This document shows, piece by piece, positions 31,202 to 43,090 of a stretch of 64,000 bases of DNA. This stretch comes from Allacma fusca. Its lineage: Eukaryota; Arthropoda; Collembola; Symphypleona; Sminthuridae. The stretch spans positions 26,784,001 through 26,848,000 of the forward strand of contig OX359246.1 in NCBI GenBank assembly GCA_947179485.1. Reading direction: 5' to 3'. The position numbers and the translations under genes are program-made. How positions within the stretch are numbered: position 1 is the stretch's first letter; each line of letters begins with the position of its first letter. The notes under the pieces are model-generated. The model was not told the DNA's origin. It was given only the letters and a program-made list of their open reading frames with translations, and searched no databases.

Positions 31202-33027
31202 GGAAGGCAGAGTCTCGAGCTTCTCAAAGGTCAAATAAGTCAGTCAGTACGGTCCAAATAAAGCCTTCCAAGAGTAGTGGTTAAAGGTTAGTCAAAAACG
31301 GAGGCTACTGTACATTTGAACATTGGCGTTAACAGAAAAGAAAGCATAGCTACATACAGAAGCCAAAAATGTAAATTCAAAATATATATTATCATCCATG
31401 TTATGTTTCATCGACATTTTTTTCCAGTTCATCGATAGACATTGTAACGTCTGCAGTGTTTTATTAAAATGGCGTCTACGTTGTTTTCGTCAGTGTGAAT
31501 GTGTCGAGGTGCCATAACGAGATGTCCACCGGATGTGAAAACGTGACTGCGTTCCCCAAACATGACCTACAAGAAAAAAGTACAGTATTGGTTATAACAC
31601 GGTTAACATATCTAAACATGACACTAATTAGCAGGAATTATGTGGTAAACATGACAGGTCGAAGAAGTAACCATATGTATCGCTCCTAGTCTGCTACCAA
31701 CACACAAATGAAGTGATTGCAGAACGTCAGGTTCTTGTAATGACAGTAGTTCTGTTGCGATTTGCGTTTCATATGCAGCGATTCCATGTTGATAATCCTA
31801 ATGCATAGAAGCCACATATGCGTAGCCGTATGTTGCATCAGCGTTCACTAAACCGAATAGGAATAAAGCATGGGATTTCACGTCAATAGGGGAAATGTCC
31901 TAACACGTCGAAAAAAGTTTGGATAGGGCTGTACCGGAACTGTACTTTAGGATTGTTTAGCAACGTAGTAGATTGAGTAGGCAGAGGCGCCTGAAAGCCT
32001 TTTACGTAAATGAAAGTGTTGGAAAAAACGTAAAAGTATCCAATATCAACAGTTCTTCCGAGATCGGGTAACCGAGCATTGTCAGTAGCTTTAACGTGGC
32101 ACCGAACGGCAATAAACAGTAATATAAGCAGCTGGTACATGTCGTAGGAATCAAGTAACTTGTAAAAACCTCAATGTATCCAAGAAGCTGAAATAACTAC
32201 TGTGAACTTGTGAAGGCACGACTAAGTTAATCAAAGCATTAACTGCACGACTGGGTTTGAAACGATACTGTTTTGTTATCGTCTAAAGGAGGTACATTTC
32301 AAAGGTCCTGAGCTTCCATGAAATTACATAAATATGGGGAGGAACACAACCTAGTAAGTGATAATGTTTCACATGATTACCACATGAATCATGATTGAAA
32401 TAATAGCAGAGTGGACTGGCAGGTACAAACAAGACCAATTATCGTAATACAGTTGTATTACAATTATTCCGAAGTAACGAATACTGACATCGAATGACCG
32501 TACTTGTACTAAAAATACCGCCGCGACCCTGCATTTAAGTCTGTAAAGTGTTCCGTGGACTTCAAGATTTACGTTTCAATAACGGCAAGGGTAATAAAAC
32601 GATGTGCAGTATGATTGCAGGTGGTAAAACAAAAGCTGAAATACCACGAAGGCATGACAGATCTTATAATCTATGACGGTGTCAGCAAGCAAGGAGAAAC
32701 ATTAATACTTCCAATTGATTTGTTATAAAAAATTGTTTTGTGTGTTAACGGACTTGGTCGGTCTGAATAACAATGGTAAGATTTAAAATACAATTGCATG
32801 TGTATACTATGTAAATGTTTACCGAGGGTAAGAAATTCAGGCGATTGTGTGTTTTCTGACCAAGTTCTTGTTTCTTTGCTGTCTGCTTCCGGTAACATTG
32901 TTTTTGGAGACACAACGCAAGATGCACTCGAACCAAACCGTGTGTCAAAATGGTGTCACAAACTAGGGCAAATTCGGGCACGATAAAGTAATGGCACGTG
33001 CACCTGTAACGGCTCACGGGGGGCAGT
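31202..33027. other. Unassigned stretch, no clear gene
   Basis: Frames on both strands are short. A plus-strand segment ending at about 32728 reads like protein (YHEGMTDLIIYDGVSKQGET) but matches no family I recognise. It may be the decayed front of the Ulp1-containing unit that follows. Confidence 0.3.
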
Positions 33028-33363
33028 TTGAAGGTCATTTACTTTAAAGCTGATGGATACCAAAGGTGGCGGAAAATAGGGTTGCGTACAGAAGTACTAA
33101 CAAACGACGTCATCAAGACATACCATCTGATGAAAGAAGACCCGAATGACAGAACAAATAAAAATACAGATTTTCAGATGGATTTGTGGCGCGTTAAAAA
33201 ACCGAAGGACCTAATCTTTGTGTACAGGATAATACACTGTCTAGGTGATCACAAGGTTTGTAAACCACTTCCACATGGTAATTCAAAATCTGGCAAGATG
33301 TTTACAAGAAACACAAATGTGGCTAAAGATAAATTGCCGCTGAACATTAAGAACGAAAAGTGA
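33028..33363 (+). other. Unrecognised 111-codon frame upstream of the Ulp1 remnant
   Basis: An open frame on the same strand and in the same frame as the first part of the Ulp1-like segment, ending in a stop 58 nt before it. It is basic, with DGYQRWRKIGLRTEV and DLWRVKKPKDLIFVYRI stretches. The first faintly recalls DNA-binding WRK-type motifs, but zinc ligands are missing, so I do not assign a family. It probably belongs to the same decayed transposon gene as the protease. Confidence 0.3.
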
Positions 33364-33375
33364 AAGTGAAGAAAA

Positions 33376-33850
33376 GAGGCACTAAATTCTTACATAACGT
33401 TAATTCCCATTTACTGCGAGGATGAAGTACATTTCGTCCTGGCCGTAATTTTATGGAAAAGGAAAGAAATTGTTTATGTGTACTCCCTCATGGGGTTTAA
33501 TGCGCAATACAACAGGTCTTCTTCATTTTGTCGGCGCAAACTACCTTGTGGCGGAATTGCAATTCAAACCTAAATAGTGGAAAATGATCTTGTATAACTG
33601 TGCACCCAGGCAACCGAATGGTAACGATTGTGGCATATATGTCATATTCTTTGCCTACAGCATTATAGCTAGCCAACAATACATTGAAATTCGGGACTCT
33701 GATCGCTACAGAAGCTGGATTCTGAATTGTCTGATACATTCCCAGGAGATTTCGAAGTTGCGGACCGGCAGGGGTATTAAAACGTGCGCAACAGCATTCA
33801 TAAGATCTGTTCTACCAAAGCTTCAAACAACTGGAGGCCGAGTTTGGTAA
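33376..33850 (+). pseudogene. Ulp1/SENP-like C48 cysteine protease remnant
   Basis: The frame through 33421 carries EVHFVLAVILWKRKEIVYVY, which resembles the catalytic-His block of Ulp1 proteases (HW.L..I......I...DS). A second frame from 33584 carries RQPNGNDCGIYVIFFAYSI, the Q.NG.DCG block with the nucleophilic Cys. The two are in different frames, so a frameshift lies between them. The Asp expected after the His block is replaced (YVYSL where YDSL is usual). Ulp1-type domains occur in cellular SUMO proteases and in several DNA transposon proteins; the transposon-rich setting favours the latter. No transposase was found next to it. Confidence 0.6.
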
Positions 33851-34886
33851 ATAAAAAAGGCTTCCAAGATACAGCACATTTTGGAGCAATGTCGGGGAAG
33901 TCAAAAGGATTGGGTCCAGTGCAGTGGTTGCGATTGTTAACATCACGTTGAACAAGAATTGTGTGAGGTTTTCTGCGTTGTTGGTTTACTGCCGATGTTG
34001 GTTCCATGGTACATGTATTGGCGTGGATAAAGTCACTGATGATTACTTCCTGTGTCACGACTGAACAGAAACGTCAATGAAGCAAATCAAATGTTATTTC
34101 AATGATTTCAATGTATACGTATATTAGTAAACAAGGTACGCAGTCACTTCCCTTTAAAGCCTGAAACCCTTACACATTATTGTATGTTAACAAAACATAT
34201 GCCAACCTAACTGTCCTTTAGTCTTTGTGCCATTCTATTCGTTATAACTATGATTTACTGTTGTAATGTTCGTTTTTCTGTATTACAAAGTTGGTATTTT
34301 CAGCAGCTGTAAACGTAAACGTGTGGCTCAAATTGATGTTTTCATTTAGTTTATTGAAACACTCGTACGAATTGCTGTACCTGGTGTAATGCATAACTTT
34401 CAATGCAATCCTTCCATTACTACTGACACTTAAAATGTACGAAGGAACGGGGGCTCATAAGAAATAACTTAATAAATAGGAAATATAACTCCTGCATCAA
34501 TAAAATGTCACCAGAACTTGTACATGAAATATACGGGAGTTGAAATAAATTCCAGTCACTCACATGCTCGAGGCTCTCCTGGCACATAAAAACACTACAA
34601 ATATATTGGCCCACACGATCCTCAGAATCAACATGATTTCTATTGGATATGTGTACTTCTGCTTGGCAAGATTTTATTTTATTCTATTCTGTTTGCAACT
34701 AAGTCTTGTACATTCAAGTACTTTTACATTCTGTTAAATGTTTGGCGAGGCTATTCAAGTCTATTCGCACTCCAACGGAATTAGAAAATTCGTATTCAAT
34801 TCCTATTGAAATTTTATCCAACGTTTAATAAAACCCGCGTACTGAAAACTAGCGGATAAGGCGCGCTTTGGACCCTCTTTGGGCTA
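33851..34886. other. Non-coding stretch, nothing recognised
   Basis: Lies between the Ulp1 remnant and the TA-flanked element. No supported feature was found. Confidence 0.4.
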
Positions 34887-34994
34887 TAGTTTCTTTCCTG
34901 GTACATGACACCAGATATAATCCTGGTTCCTAAGGACTGGTACAAACTACACAAGCTGTCGTTTGTTGCACCAGGAAAAATACATGGTACTATA

Positions 34995-37900
34995 TAGTGC
35001 CCCGCATGGGTACAGAAATGTTGTACCTGGACCTGAACCTGTACCTGAATCATGGGTACATGGATTTTATGAACCTGTACCCGTACCTGTACCTGAATAC
35101 CTGGGTCCAATTTTCCTGAACCTGTACCTGAACTAAAACTAAATCAGGAGTACCTGTACCTGAAAAGTACCTGTACCCAAAAAGTACCCAAAAAAGTACC
35201 TGTACCTGGGTATATTTTAAAAGTACCTGAATTTACCCGGGTATTTTCAGTTTTAATTGGTTAACAGACTACCAAAAATACAACAGGAAATGAAGAATTA
35301 AAATAGCTGGAACTTTGACATTTTTATTCAACAAATTTATTTGTCTTATTAGATTTATTTGTTATTTTCCGAAAACATAAAAAGTATTGAAATTATCAAC
35401 ACAATAAAAATGATTGCATAAGGGTAGAAAAGAACAAATATGAACGACTAAGTTCAGTGAAATAACAAATGTAGTATATATAGTAGTAGAACAAATGAGA
35501 CGATTAAGAATTTGTTTTGCAACCTGCCATTGCTTTTGCAATGGAAAGCATTTTTTTAGTTGCAAACTCTCCAGATTTTAACTTCCGCCAAGCTTTGAGA
35601 CAAAAACATTTCCTGACCGTATCTCCACTCATAGATAAGCGTTTATGTGTCAGAAGATCTGGGCCATAGGAGAAGGCTCGCTCTATCGGTACTCCAGTTC
35701 CAGAAACTGCTAAAAAATCTCTGGCCATTCGAGCTAATGCTGGGAAACTAGCCTCGTGTTCCTACATGGTGGAATTATTTGCTAATATAAATAAGTGAGC
35801 TTATCATATAATTTTTAATGTTACACGTTTCTATAAAAACAATTCGGATCAGTTTAAAGCTCAACAACAGATCCATTTGTAACAAATATTTGCCAAATCC
35901 ACAGATGAAAAGCTTGATTTGTTAATGTGGACCTTATCCAGATTATGAATTCCAACACCCCGTGTTGCCAGCGTTTTAAGTTGTGATTTAAAAAAATTAC
36001 CTTCCACCATGAAAGACAGTCATTGTTTTTAACAAATTCCACAGTCGGCATCGCCAAAAATTGGCGAAATTCGTCTTTTTTTGATAATTTAGCCCGTTTT
36101 ACTTGCGATGACAGAATGTCAACAGCTTCTTCTGGCTGTGAAATAGAATCACTGTGTGGCTTGTAGTACTTATCCCAGAATTGTAGTGCCAAACTAATAC
36201 AAAAGTAGTAACAAGAATGAACACAGATGATGCTTTAACGATTTAATTTGAAAATAAGCTTAGTAATTAATTAATAATTTGTAATTATACTTACGTTTTG
36301 TTTTGTTTTGCAACGGAAGGGGAAATGCCGACTGATTTATACCATTGGCACTTACATCGGGGATCCAAAACTAGTAGTATTCAGTGATCAATATAAAAAC
36401 AGTTTTAACAATTATTGGATTGCTTAATATAAAATTCGAGGAACCTCAAAACATTTCCAGAAAAAACTCTTGTGAAAATTTTAAGCTTCTGTGATGGAAT
36501 TATTATTTTTAAATCCGATGAGACTATCTTACAAAATTGGTGAATTGGATATTTTTCTGTTAACCTTTCGATGACCTTACGATAGAAACAAGTTTTGAGG
36601 CAATTTGTCATGAATTTACTTACGCAAGCCCATTATATATACCAAACCGTCTGACGTTGGGTAGTACTTGTTCAACTTGGAGCACGCAGCAGCAGCCGCA
36701 GCGCAAATTTCATCACGATGCCCCATTTCTTTCTAAATCCCGAATCGAAATACTTAAACATGCCTTACGAAAAAATAAATATATAGAGCGCAAATCATTC
36801 CGTACCGTGTATCCCTCCAAATGATTGTATAATTCAATATACACAGCAGCAGACAAGGCCATAGAAGGAACTTTAGCTTTGGACAGGTACACAGTCATTT
36901 TCCAAAATGGCTGTACAGAAAAAGGAATAATAATTGTTTAATAAACCATTACAACTATATATCTATATATATACATACATGTATATATTATAAACAAAAG
37001 ATTAATACCTCCAATAATTTTATCATTTCGGAGATTAATATCCATTCTGCTTGAGACACCTTAAAGCTGGCCAGTTGGGGTTCATTTGCTAAAATATGCT
37101 CAAATGCCTAAATAAACCGCAAAACAACAATTGTACACAAACTTGCTTGAATAGTAAGTCAGTATATCTTACTTAGTATTATAAATTGAGTTTACCGGTC
37201 TCATTTCAACCAAACGTGTTAGCATGTAATACGTTGTATTCCATCGTACCTCCATATCAAGCACTAACTGTTTGACCCGAATTTTTTTGAATCGGCATGA
37301 ATCTCGAAATGCATCGCGAAGGCGACCTGATCTCCTAATTGTCTGAATAGCTCTGCGGACCTTTATGAATAAAAATTATTTACCAAATTAGTGTCCCATT
37401 GTAATCACGAATTTATTATTATTTATCATTTCCTGAACGAGCCTGGGGCTCATAATCACATACTAACAATTATCATGATCGAATAAAATCAGCGATATGG
37501 ACTTACTCTGTGGTACAGAGACATGGAATTGCTTGAGCAAACATCAGCGGTGTCATCATCCTCTAAGTACGAATTTAGTTCGTTGTCTTCAGAATCAGTT
37601 GACACATTACTATCGCACTCACCATAGTCTACCCCATGTATACTTCTATCTTCCATGGAAATGTTTGCAGTGGACATGTCCTTGAGAATACGAAGGCTGT
37701 CCTTGCAGGCTAAATTTACTACGTGGGCTAAACATCTTACTCTTTGATTTTGAGGGTCAAATTCCAATCCCTAAAACGGAATCATAATTAATACATATTT
37801 TTCTATTTCAGTAAAAGTATCATTTGGAACCATAAAGTTTGCAACATTTAAATATTATTATAAATTCGATTAAATCGACTTTTTTACCTCTGCCTTAGCC

Positions 37901-39963
37901 ATCAAAACAAATTCCTCAAACATAGTATCGCAATTAGTAGCGTTGTCACTAGTAATTGCTAGAACCCTACTCAAAATCCCAAAATCTTTCAAAACAGTGA
38001 CCAGAGATTTGGCAAGTTCTTTCCCTGAATGACTGCGTTTGAGTATATCCAAATCCAGCAGCACTTCTTCATACTTCCAGTCAATGGAAATCCAAGATGC
38101 TATAATGCCATGAAACCCGATACAATGTTTCGATGTCCAGCAATCCAAAACAAGTGAAATTTTTCCAGGTGTCTCCTTGATTTTCAAATAAAATAATAAT
38201 TTTATTTCCGAAATAATTTTAACTTATTGTGAGATGTATGTTTTCCTCACACTCGTACATATTTATGTAAATTTCAATTAACAACAAATTTTTACCTTAC
38301 GTCTGTATTAATATACAATAAAAGTGGGCACAGACAAAAGCTTTGCTTGTAGAAAATGACTATTTTACGGAATCTTATTGCGTTTTCATATAAGCACAGC
38401 TTTACAATATAGTTAATGACCAAGCAATAGAATTTTCACAAATTATACACAAACAAATCTGCAGGAATTTGGAAAATAATTCCGTCGGTATGCAAAATCT
38501 TAAAAACTACCAATACTGTGTCCACGAAAATTGCACAAGGGCAATAAAACCATTTTTAGAATATTTGCAAAACATTTTGCTACAATATAAAAATTTTTTA
38601 TTTTATATATTATACGGGATAGAGGAAGAAACGAATATGAATATCCTCCACATTGTAATAAATACATATAATCTATGAAAAACCAATTGTGAGTTACCTG
38701 AAACTTTGAAATAATTTCTTGTTTCTCCTTTTCATGCAAGGCAACCAATTTTCGTTTTAGGGTATCAGCACTAAAAAGCTTTTCCATTGGTCTTCCGTAC
38801 AACGTTAAATCCAGGAAAGCTGGATTTTCAATAATTGCAAAAGCCTGGTCAGACAGAATGACAAAATCGAGTAAACGTCTCTCATACTCTTCTTGTGAGA
38901 ATCCCTAAAATGTTTTAAAATACTATGAATATTACAAAACTTCAAAATTCTGTTTATAAATGCATTATTACACATGCCTTGCAAGAATACTGAGTATTGT
39001 GAAATTACCGCAGGTTTGAGATACTTCGAAATTAAATTCTGGGAATCCTTTTCTTGATTTTTATCACCAATAATAGCATTTTTATGCTTTCTGTTCAAGT
39101 GTCGGATTAAATTCCCAGTAGAGTTAGAGCCATCTCGCTTATAATAATTCCTAGAGATTAACCACAAATTTAGCACATGTACTTTAATCGATTAAAATGG
39201 GTATACTAACCTTGATAAAAATAAATATACTTAAGATTTTGCTGTTCAGTAATAATAAAAATAATTAACTAAAAGAGTTCACTTACTTGCAATGCAGACA
39301 TCGGAATTTTTTCTGATCCTCGTTCCATTGGAAATGGTCATAAATCTTTGATCGAAGATTCTGGTTTGCTTCAACCTCTTTATCAGCATCGTTAAGTTGC
39401 TCGTTGTTGGGACTTATTTGATCTAAAATCACTATTTCCTCGTCGGACATTATTTTATTTATTAATCTATACTGGCTTTTAAAAGTAAAATTAAGGTTTT
39501 AAAGATTGTTTATTCATATTATGAAAGGCAGTGATGATGAAGAAATAAAATAAAGCACGCTCCCGCCGTGGGCGATCGTTATTTTCTAGCATTAGTGTAG
39601 CATAGTGTCTTTTACAATGATTGCACTAAAATGCAGGTAGTTGCTCTATGTCGTGTAGAGGGCGGCCGCTGTGTTACTTGTAAATTAGTATTGACTGAGA
39701 AATACCTGAAAGTTCAGGTATTTTACACGTGGGTTCAGGTATTTACCCAGTGTGTACCTGTACCTGATGGGTTTATACCCATAATACTCGTTTCTGTACC
39801 TGTACCCATACCTGAACCTGAACCTGAATTTTCAGGTATCGAACGACTGAACCTGAACCTGTACCCAAATTGGATGGGTACAAGAAGTATGTACCTGATA
39901 CGTACCTGTACCTGAACCTGTACCCAAATACCCGGGTAAAACCTGTACCCGTGAGGGGCACTA
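34995..39963 (-). mobile_element. hAT transposon, 5 kb, near-complete
   Basis: Inverted ends TAGTGCCCCGCATGGGTACA (left) and the complement TAGTGCCCCTCACGGGTACA (right) are flanked by a perfect 8-bp duplication, GTACTATA (34987-34994 and 39964-39971). Both subterminal regions (35020-35265 and 39700-39955) are dense in the hexamers CCTGTA and CCTGAA in opposite orientation, as expected for transposase-binding sites. The transposase gene occupies most of the interior on the minus strand. The perfect duplication and long coding exons suggest recent insertion. Confidence 0.92.
35504..39450 (-). CDS. hAT transposase (BED zinc finger, RNase H-like, dimerisation domain)
   Basis: A spliced minus-strand gene. 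Inferred exons: 39450-39287, 39150-39009, 38904-38698, about 38175-37888, about 37770-37507, about 37361-37197, then further short exons at about 37110-37010, 36920-36815, 36720-36630 and 36365-36300, about 36192-36001, and 35761-35504 (stop). In order they encode a BED-type finger (CLHC...HLNRKH, joined across the first intron), the catalytic core with KISLVLDCWTSK (first Asp), VLAITSDNATNC (second Asp) and RVRCLAHVVNLACK, a middle part with MEVRWNTTYYMLTRLVEMRP and LDPRCK, and the C-terminal hAT dimerisation region (MARDFLAVSGTGVPIERAFS...HKRLSMSGDTVR). The main exons have no stop, so the gene may be functional; middle exon edges are approximate. The protein would excise and insert elements with TAGTG-type ends and 8-bp duplications. 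Confidence 0.8.
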
Positions 39964-39984
39964 GTACTATACCAGTGCACCAGA

Positions 39985-40440
39985 CACTTACTGCACCAGG
40001 TATATACTTGGTATCAATTCAGGTTAAACTGGTACTGGGAATGGAAACTCTCCTAAGGTGTACCAGGTATATACTTGGTATCAATTGAGGTTAAACTGGT
40101 ACTGGGAATGGAAATTCTCGTAAGGAGTACCAGGTACACACTTGGTATCAATTCAGGTTAAACTGGTACTGGGAATGGAAATTATCATAAGGTGTACCAG
40201 GTATATACTTGGTATCAATTGAGGTTAAACTGGTACTGGGAATGGAAATTCTCGTAAGGAGTACCAGGTACACACTTGGTATCAATTCAGGTTAAACTGG
40301 TACTGGGAATGGAAATTCTCGTAATGAGTACCAGGTAATATACTTGGTATCAATTGAGGTTAAACTGGTGCTGACTGCTGACAATGGAAATTCCCGTAAA
40401 GTTTACCAGGTGGTATAATGTGAAACTAAACTGGTACTGG
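39985..40440. repeat. 67-bp minisatellite with 134-bp higher-order period
   Basis: Repeated units begin at about 40057, 40124, 40191, 40258 and 40325, exactly 67 bp apart, with degenerate units on each side. Two variants alternate: one has ggtgtaccaggtatatactt and caattgagg, the other ggagtaccaggtacacactt and caattcagg, so the array grew as a 134-bp dimer. An inverted single copy lies at 41523-41565, showing that the unit derives from the arms of the TA-flanked element. Contiguous units without spacers exclude a CRISPR-type array. Confidence 0.85.
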
Positions 40441-40844
40441 CAATGAGAAGACTTCCTGAGGTGCACCGACTACACGCTTCGAAATAAATCAGTACGCACA
40501 CTTTCACAAATACTAATCAAGGGAAACAACATGACCGTAGCCGAAAACACCTTCTGGAGTATCCGCCCCCAACAAAGCAATTCGGCGTACTTGGCACGTA
40601 ATGCCATGTTAATACATAATATGACGTGTGAATCCACAACTTGTTAGTTCTTGCAAAATGTGTGCACTCTGCTTCTGCTCCTCCCATACATTCTTCCTAT
40701 AAAACCTATTTCTTCCACAGATTAAATTTCGTGTCTAGAAAATACTATCGTCTACCCCATTATTCCATTACATTAAGATATCGCCCTCCTAGGGTCTGTT
40801 TCGTGTTGGTGGTCGTTTCGGACGGTGAGAGTTAGGTTAGTTCG

Positions 40845-40915
40845 ATTGGAAAGGAGCGCTGGCACTGCGATGGTCCCTTCGGGGCCATCGTGGTGACAAT
40901 GGCGCGCTTTCCAAT
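40845..40915. repeat. Long imperfect hairpin with TTCG loop
   Basis: The arms GGAAAGGAGCGCTGGCACTG and, inverted, GGAAAGCGCGCCATTGTCAC pair imperfectly and continue into a strong inner stem, CGATGGTCCC-TTCG-GGGCCATCG. It is GC-rich in an AT-rich setting. It could be a structured RNA or a fold-back inside the transposon. I do not recognise a known RNA family. Confidence 0.55.
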
Positions 40916-41124
40916 TCCCCAAATTCTGATTCACCCGAAAAGTGTTTTGCTCAATTAATACCAAGTTTGTTTCAGAAAAACGCAAAATATACTTGGTAAA
41001 ACCTGCGTGATTCCCTATTGTACCCACCAGTTTCAGAAACAAATAATACCAGTTCTGTTGTCGGTGGAGTCAGAATATACTCGAATTTTCAGCACTAGAT
41101 TAACTTGAACTAAAAAGTATATAC

Positions 41125-41442
41125 TGTAGCGAGTAGGTTTGGACTGGCTGGAGTTATTCGCCACTTCCAAGTCCTACTCCCTTACTCTCCGCTTTATGTA
41201 AGCTAACCCTTACCTATAAAAGGCTAGCTCACAGTCTGCCCCAGCAGTCTGTGTATAACCGCCCTAAGTGTAACAACTCTTAAACAACTCCTAATAAACT
41301 ATTGTACAAATCTACCTACACCAGTCCTTATTCATTCGGATCCCCTCTTGTAGTTACCCTTAGCTACGTAACTATATAGACACTTAGGCGCACAGGCTCA
41401 TATTGCTAACATGGCTTTAATCCCCCAAATAGCCGCGTTACA
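41125..41442 (+). mobile_element. Probable solo LTR, about 318 bp
   Basis: Starts TGTAGCGAG and ends CGCGTTACA (TG...CA with short inverted ends TGTA/TACA). It contains a TATA box (cctataaaagg near 41214) and a polyadenylation signal (aataaa near 41291), in the order expected for a plus-strand LTR. It interrupts the minisatellite-related arm of the TA-flanked element. No clear 5-bp duplication is seen, and no internal retrotransposon sequence is adjacent. Confidence 0.5.
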
Positions 41443-41820
41443 GTACCAAGTACACCTTCCAGAGATTTCTCATTATCCGCACCAATTCGACCACAATTGA
41501 TACCAAATTGTACTTCGTATCCCTCACTGTCAGCACCAGTTTAACCTAAATTGATACCAAGTATATACCTGGTGCTTCTTCCTTTCCCCAAAAACCCCGC
41601 CCCAAACCAAAGAACCAGTCTTTCTCACGTGCCCTTTAACATTGTTTTTCCCTGGTGTAGCAAATGGCTGGTACAAATGTATTGTACCACGGTACATGCT
41701 ATTATAGCTTACATTACTTGCACCATGTATTTTTCCTGGTACAATGCACTAACAACTACCATATACTGCACCAGGTATAATCCCCATCTAAAATCCCCAT
41801 GTACCAGGTAAGAAACTTTA

Positions 41821-42014
41821 ACCCGCAGTTTCATTGAGTGATCTCGCTTACCATCCCGCATTTCATTGAGTGATCTCGCAACCCGTCCCGCCATCCCGCA
41901 TTTCATTGAGTGATCCCGCAACCCGTCCCGCCATCCCACCATCCCGCAGTTTATTGAGTCATCCCACCATCCTACCATCACACCATCCCGCCATCCTGCA
42001 TTTTATTGAGGCCC
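41821..42014. repeat. Minisatellite at the duplication breakpoint
   Basis: Five degenerate units of about 30-50 bp sharing GCATTTCATTGAGTGATC, separated by repeats of the CATCCCGCC type. The last unit ends at about 42010, and sequence homologous to exon 20 of copy B begins at 42015. The repeat thus lies exactly at the left edge of the segmental duplication. Confidence 0.75.

Positions 42015-43090
<1,076 letters not shown>

Larger units (their letters stand above)
34887..41818. mobile_element. TA-flanked element (Tc1/mariner-like target) hosting a hAT element and a solo LTR
   Basis: Outer ends TAGTTTCTTTCCTGGTACAT (34887) and the complement of AAGTTTCTTACCTGGTACAT (41818) match in 19 of 21 positions and are flanked by TA on both sides (34885-34886, 41819-41820). 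A second inverted match lies inside: GCACCAGGAAAAATACATGG near 34969 and CACCATGTATTTTTCCTGGT near 41722. The interior carries a 67-bp minisatellite, inverted copies of the same unit (41523-41565), a long hairpin and an LTR-like unit. Without the hAT and LTR inserts it would be about 1.6 kb with no transposase. The TA duplication suggests a Tc1/mariner-type MITE, but TA is too short to be conclusive. Confidence 0.6.

Noticed and set aside
36955..36990. TA-rich run as a possible promoter or origin
   Set aside because: It is an ordinary AT dinucleotide-type stretch within an intron of the hAT transposase.
40057..40400. 67-bp repeats as a CRISPR-like or repeat-spacer array
   Set aside because: Whole units repeat, including the part that would be spacer; it is a minisatellite from transposon arms.
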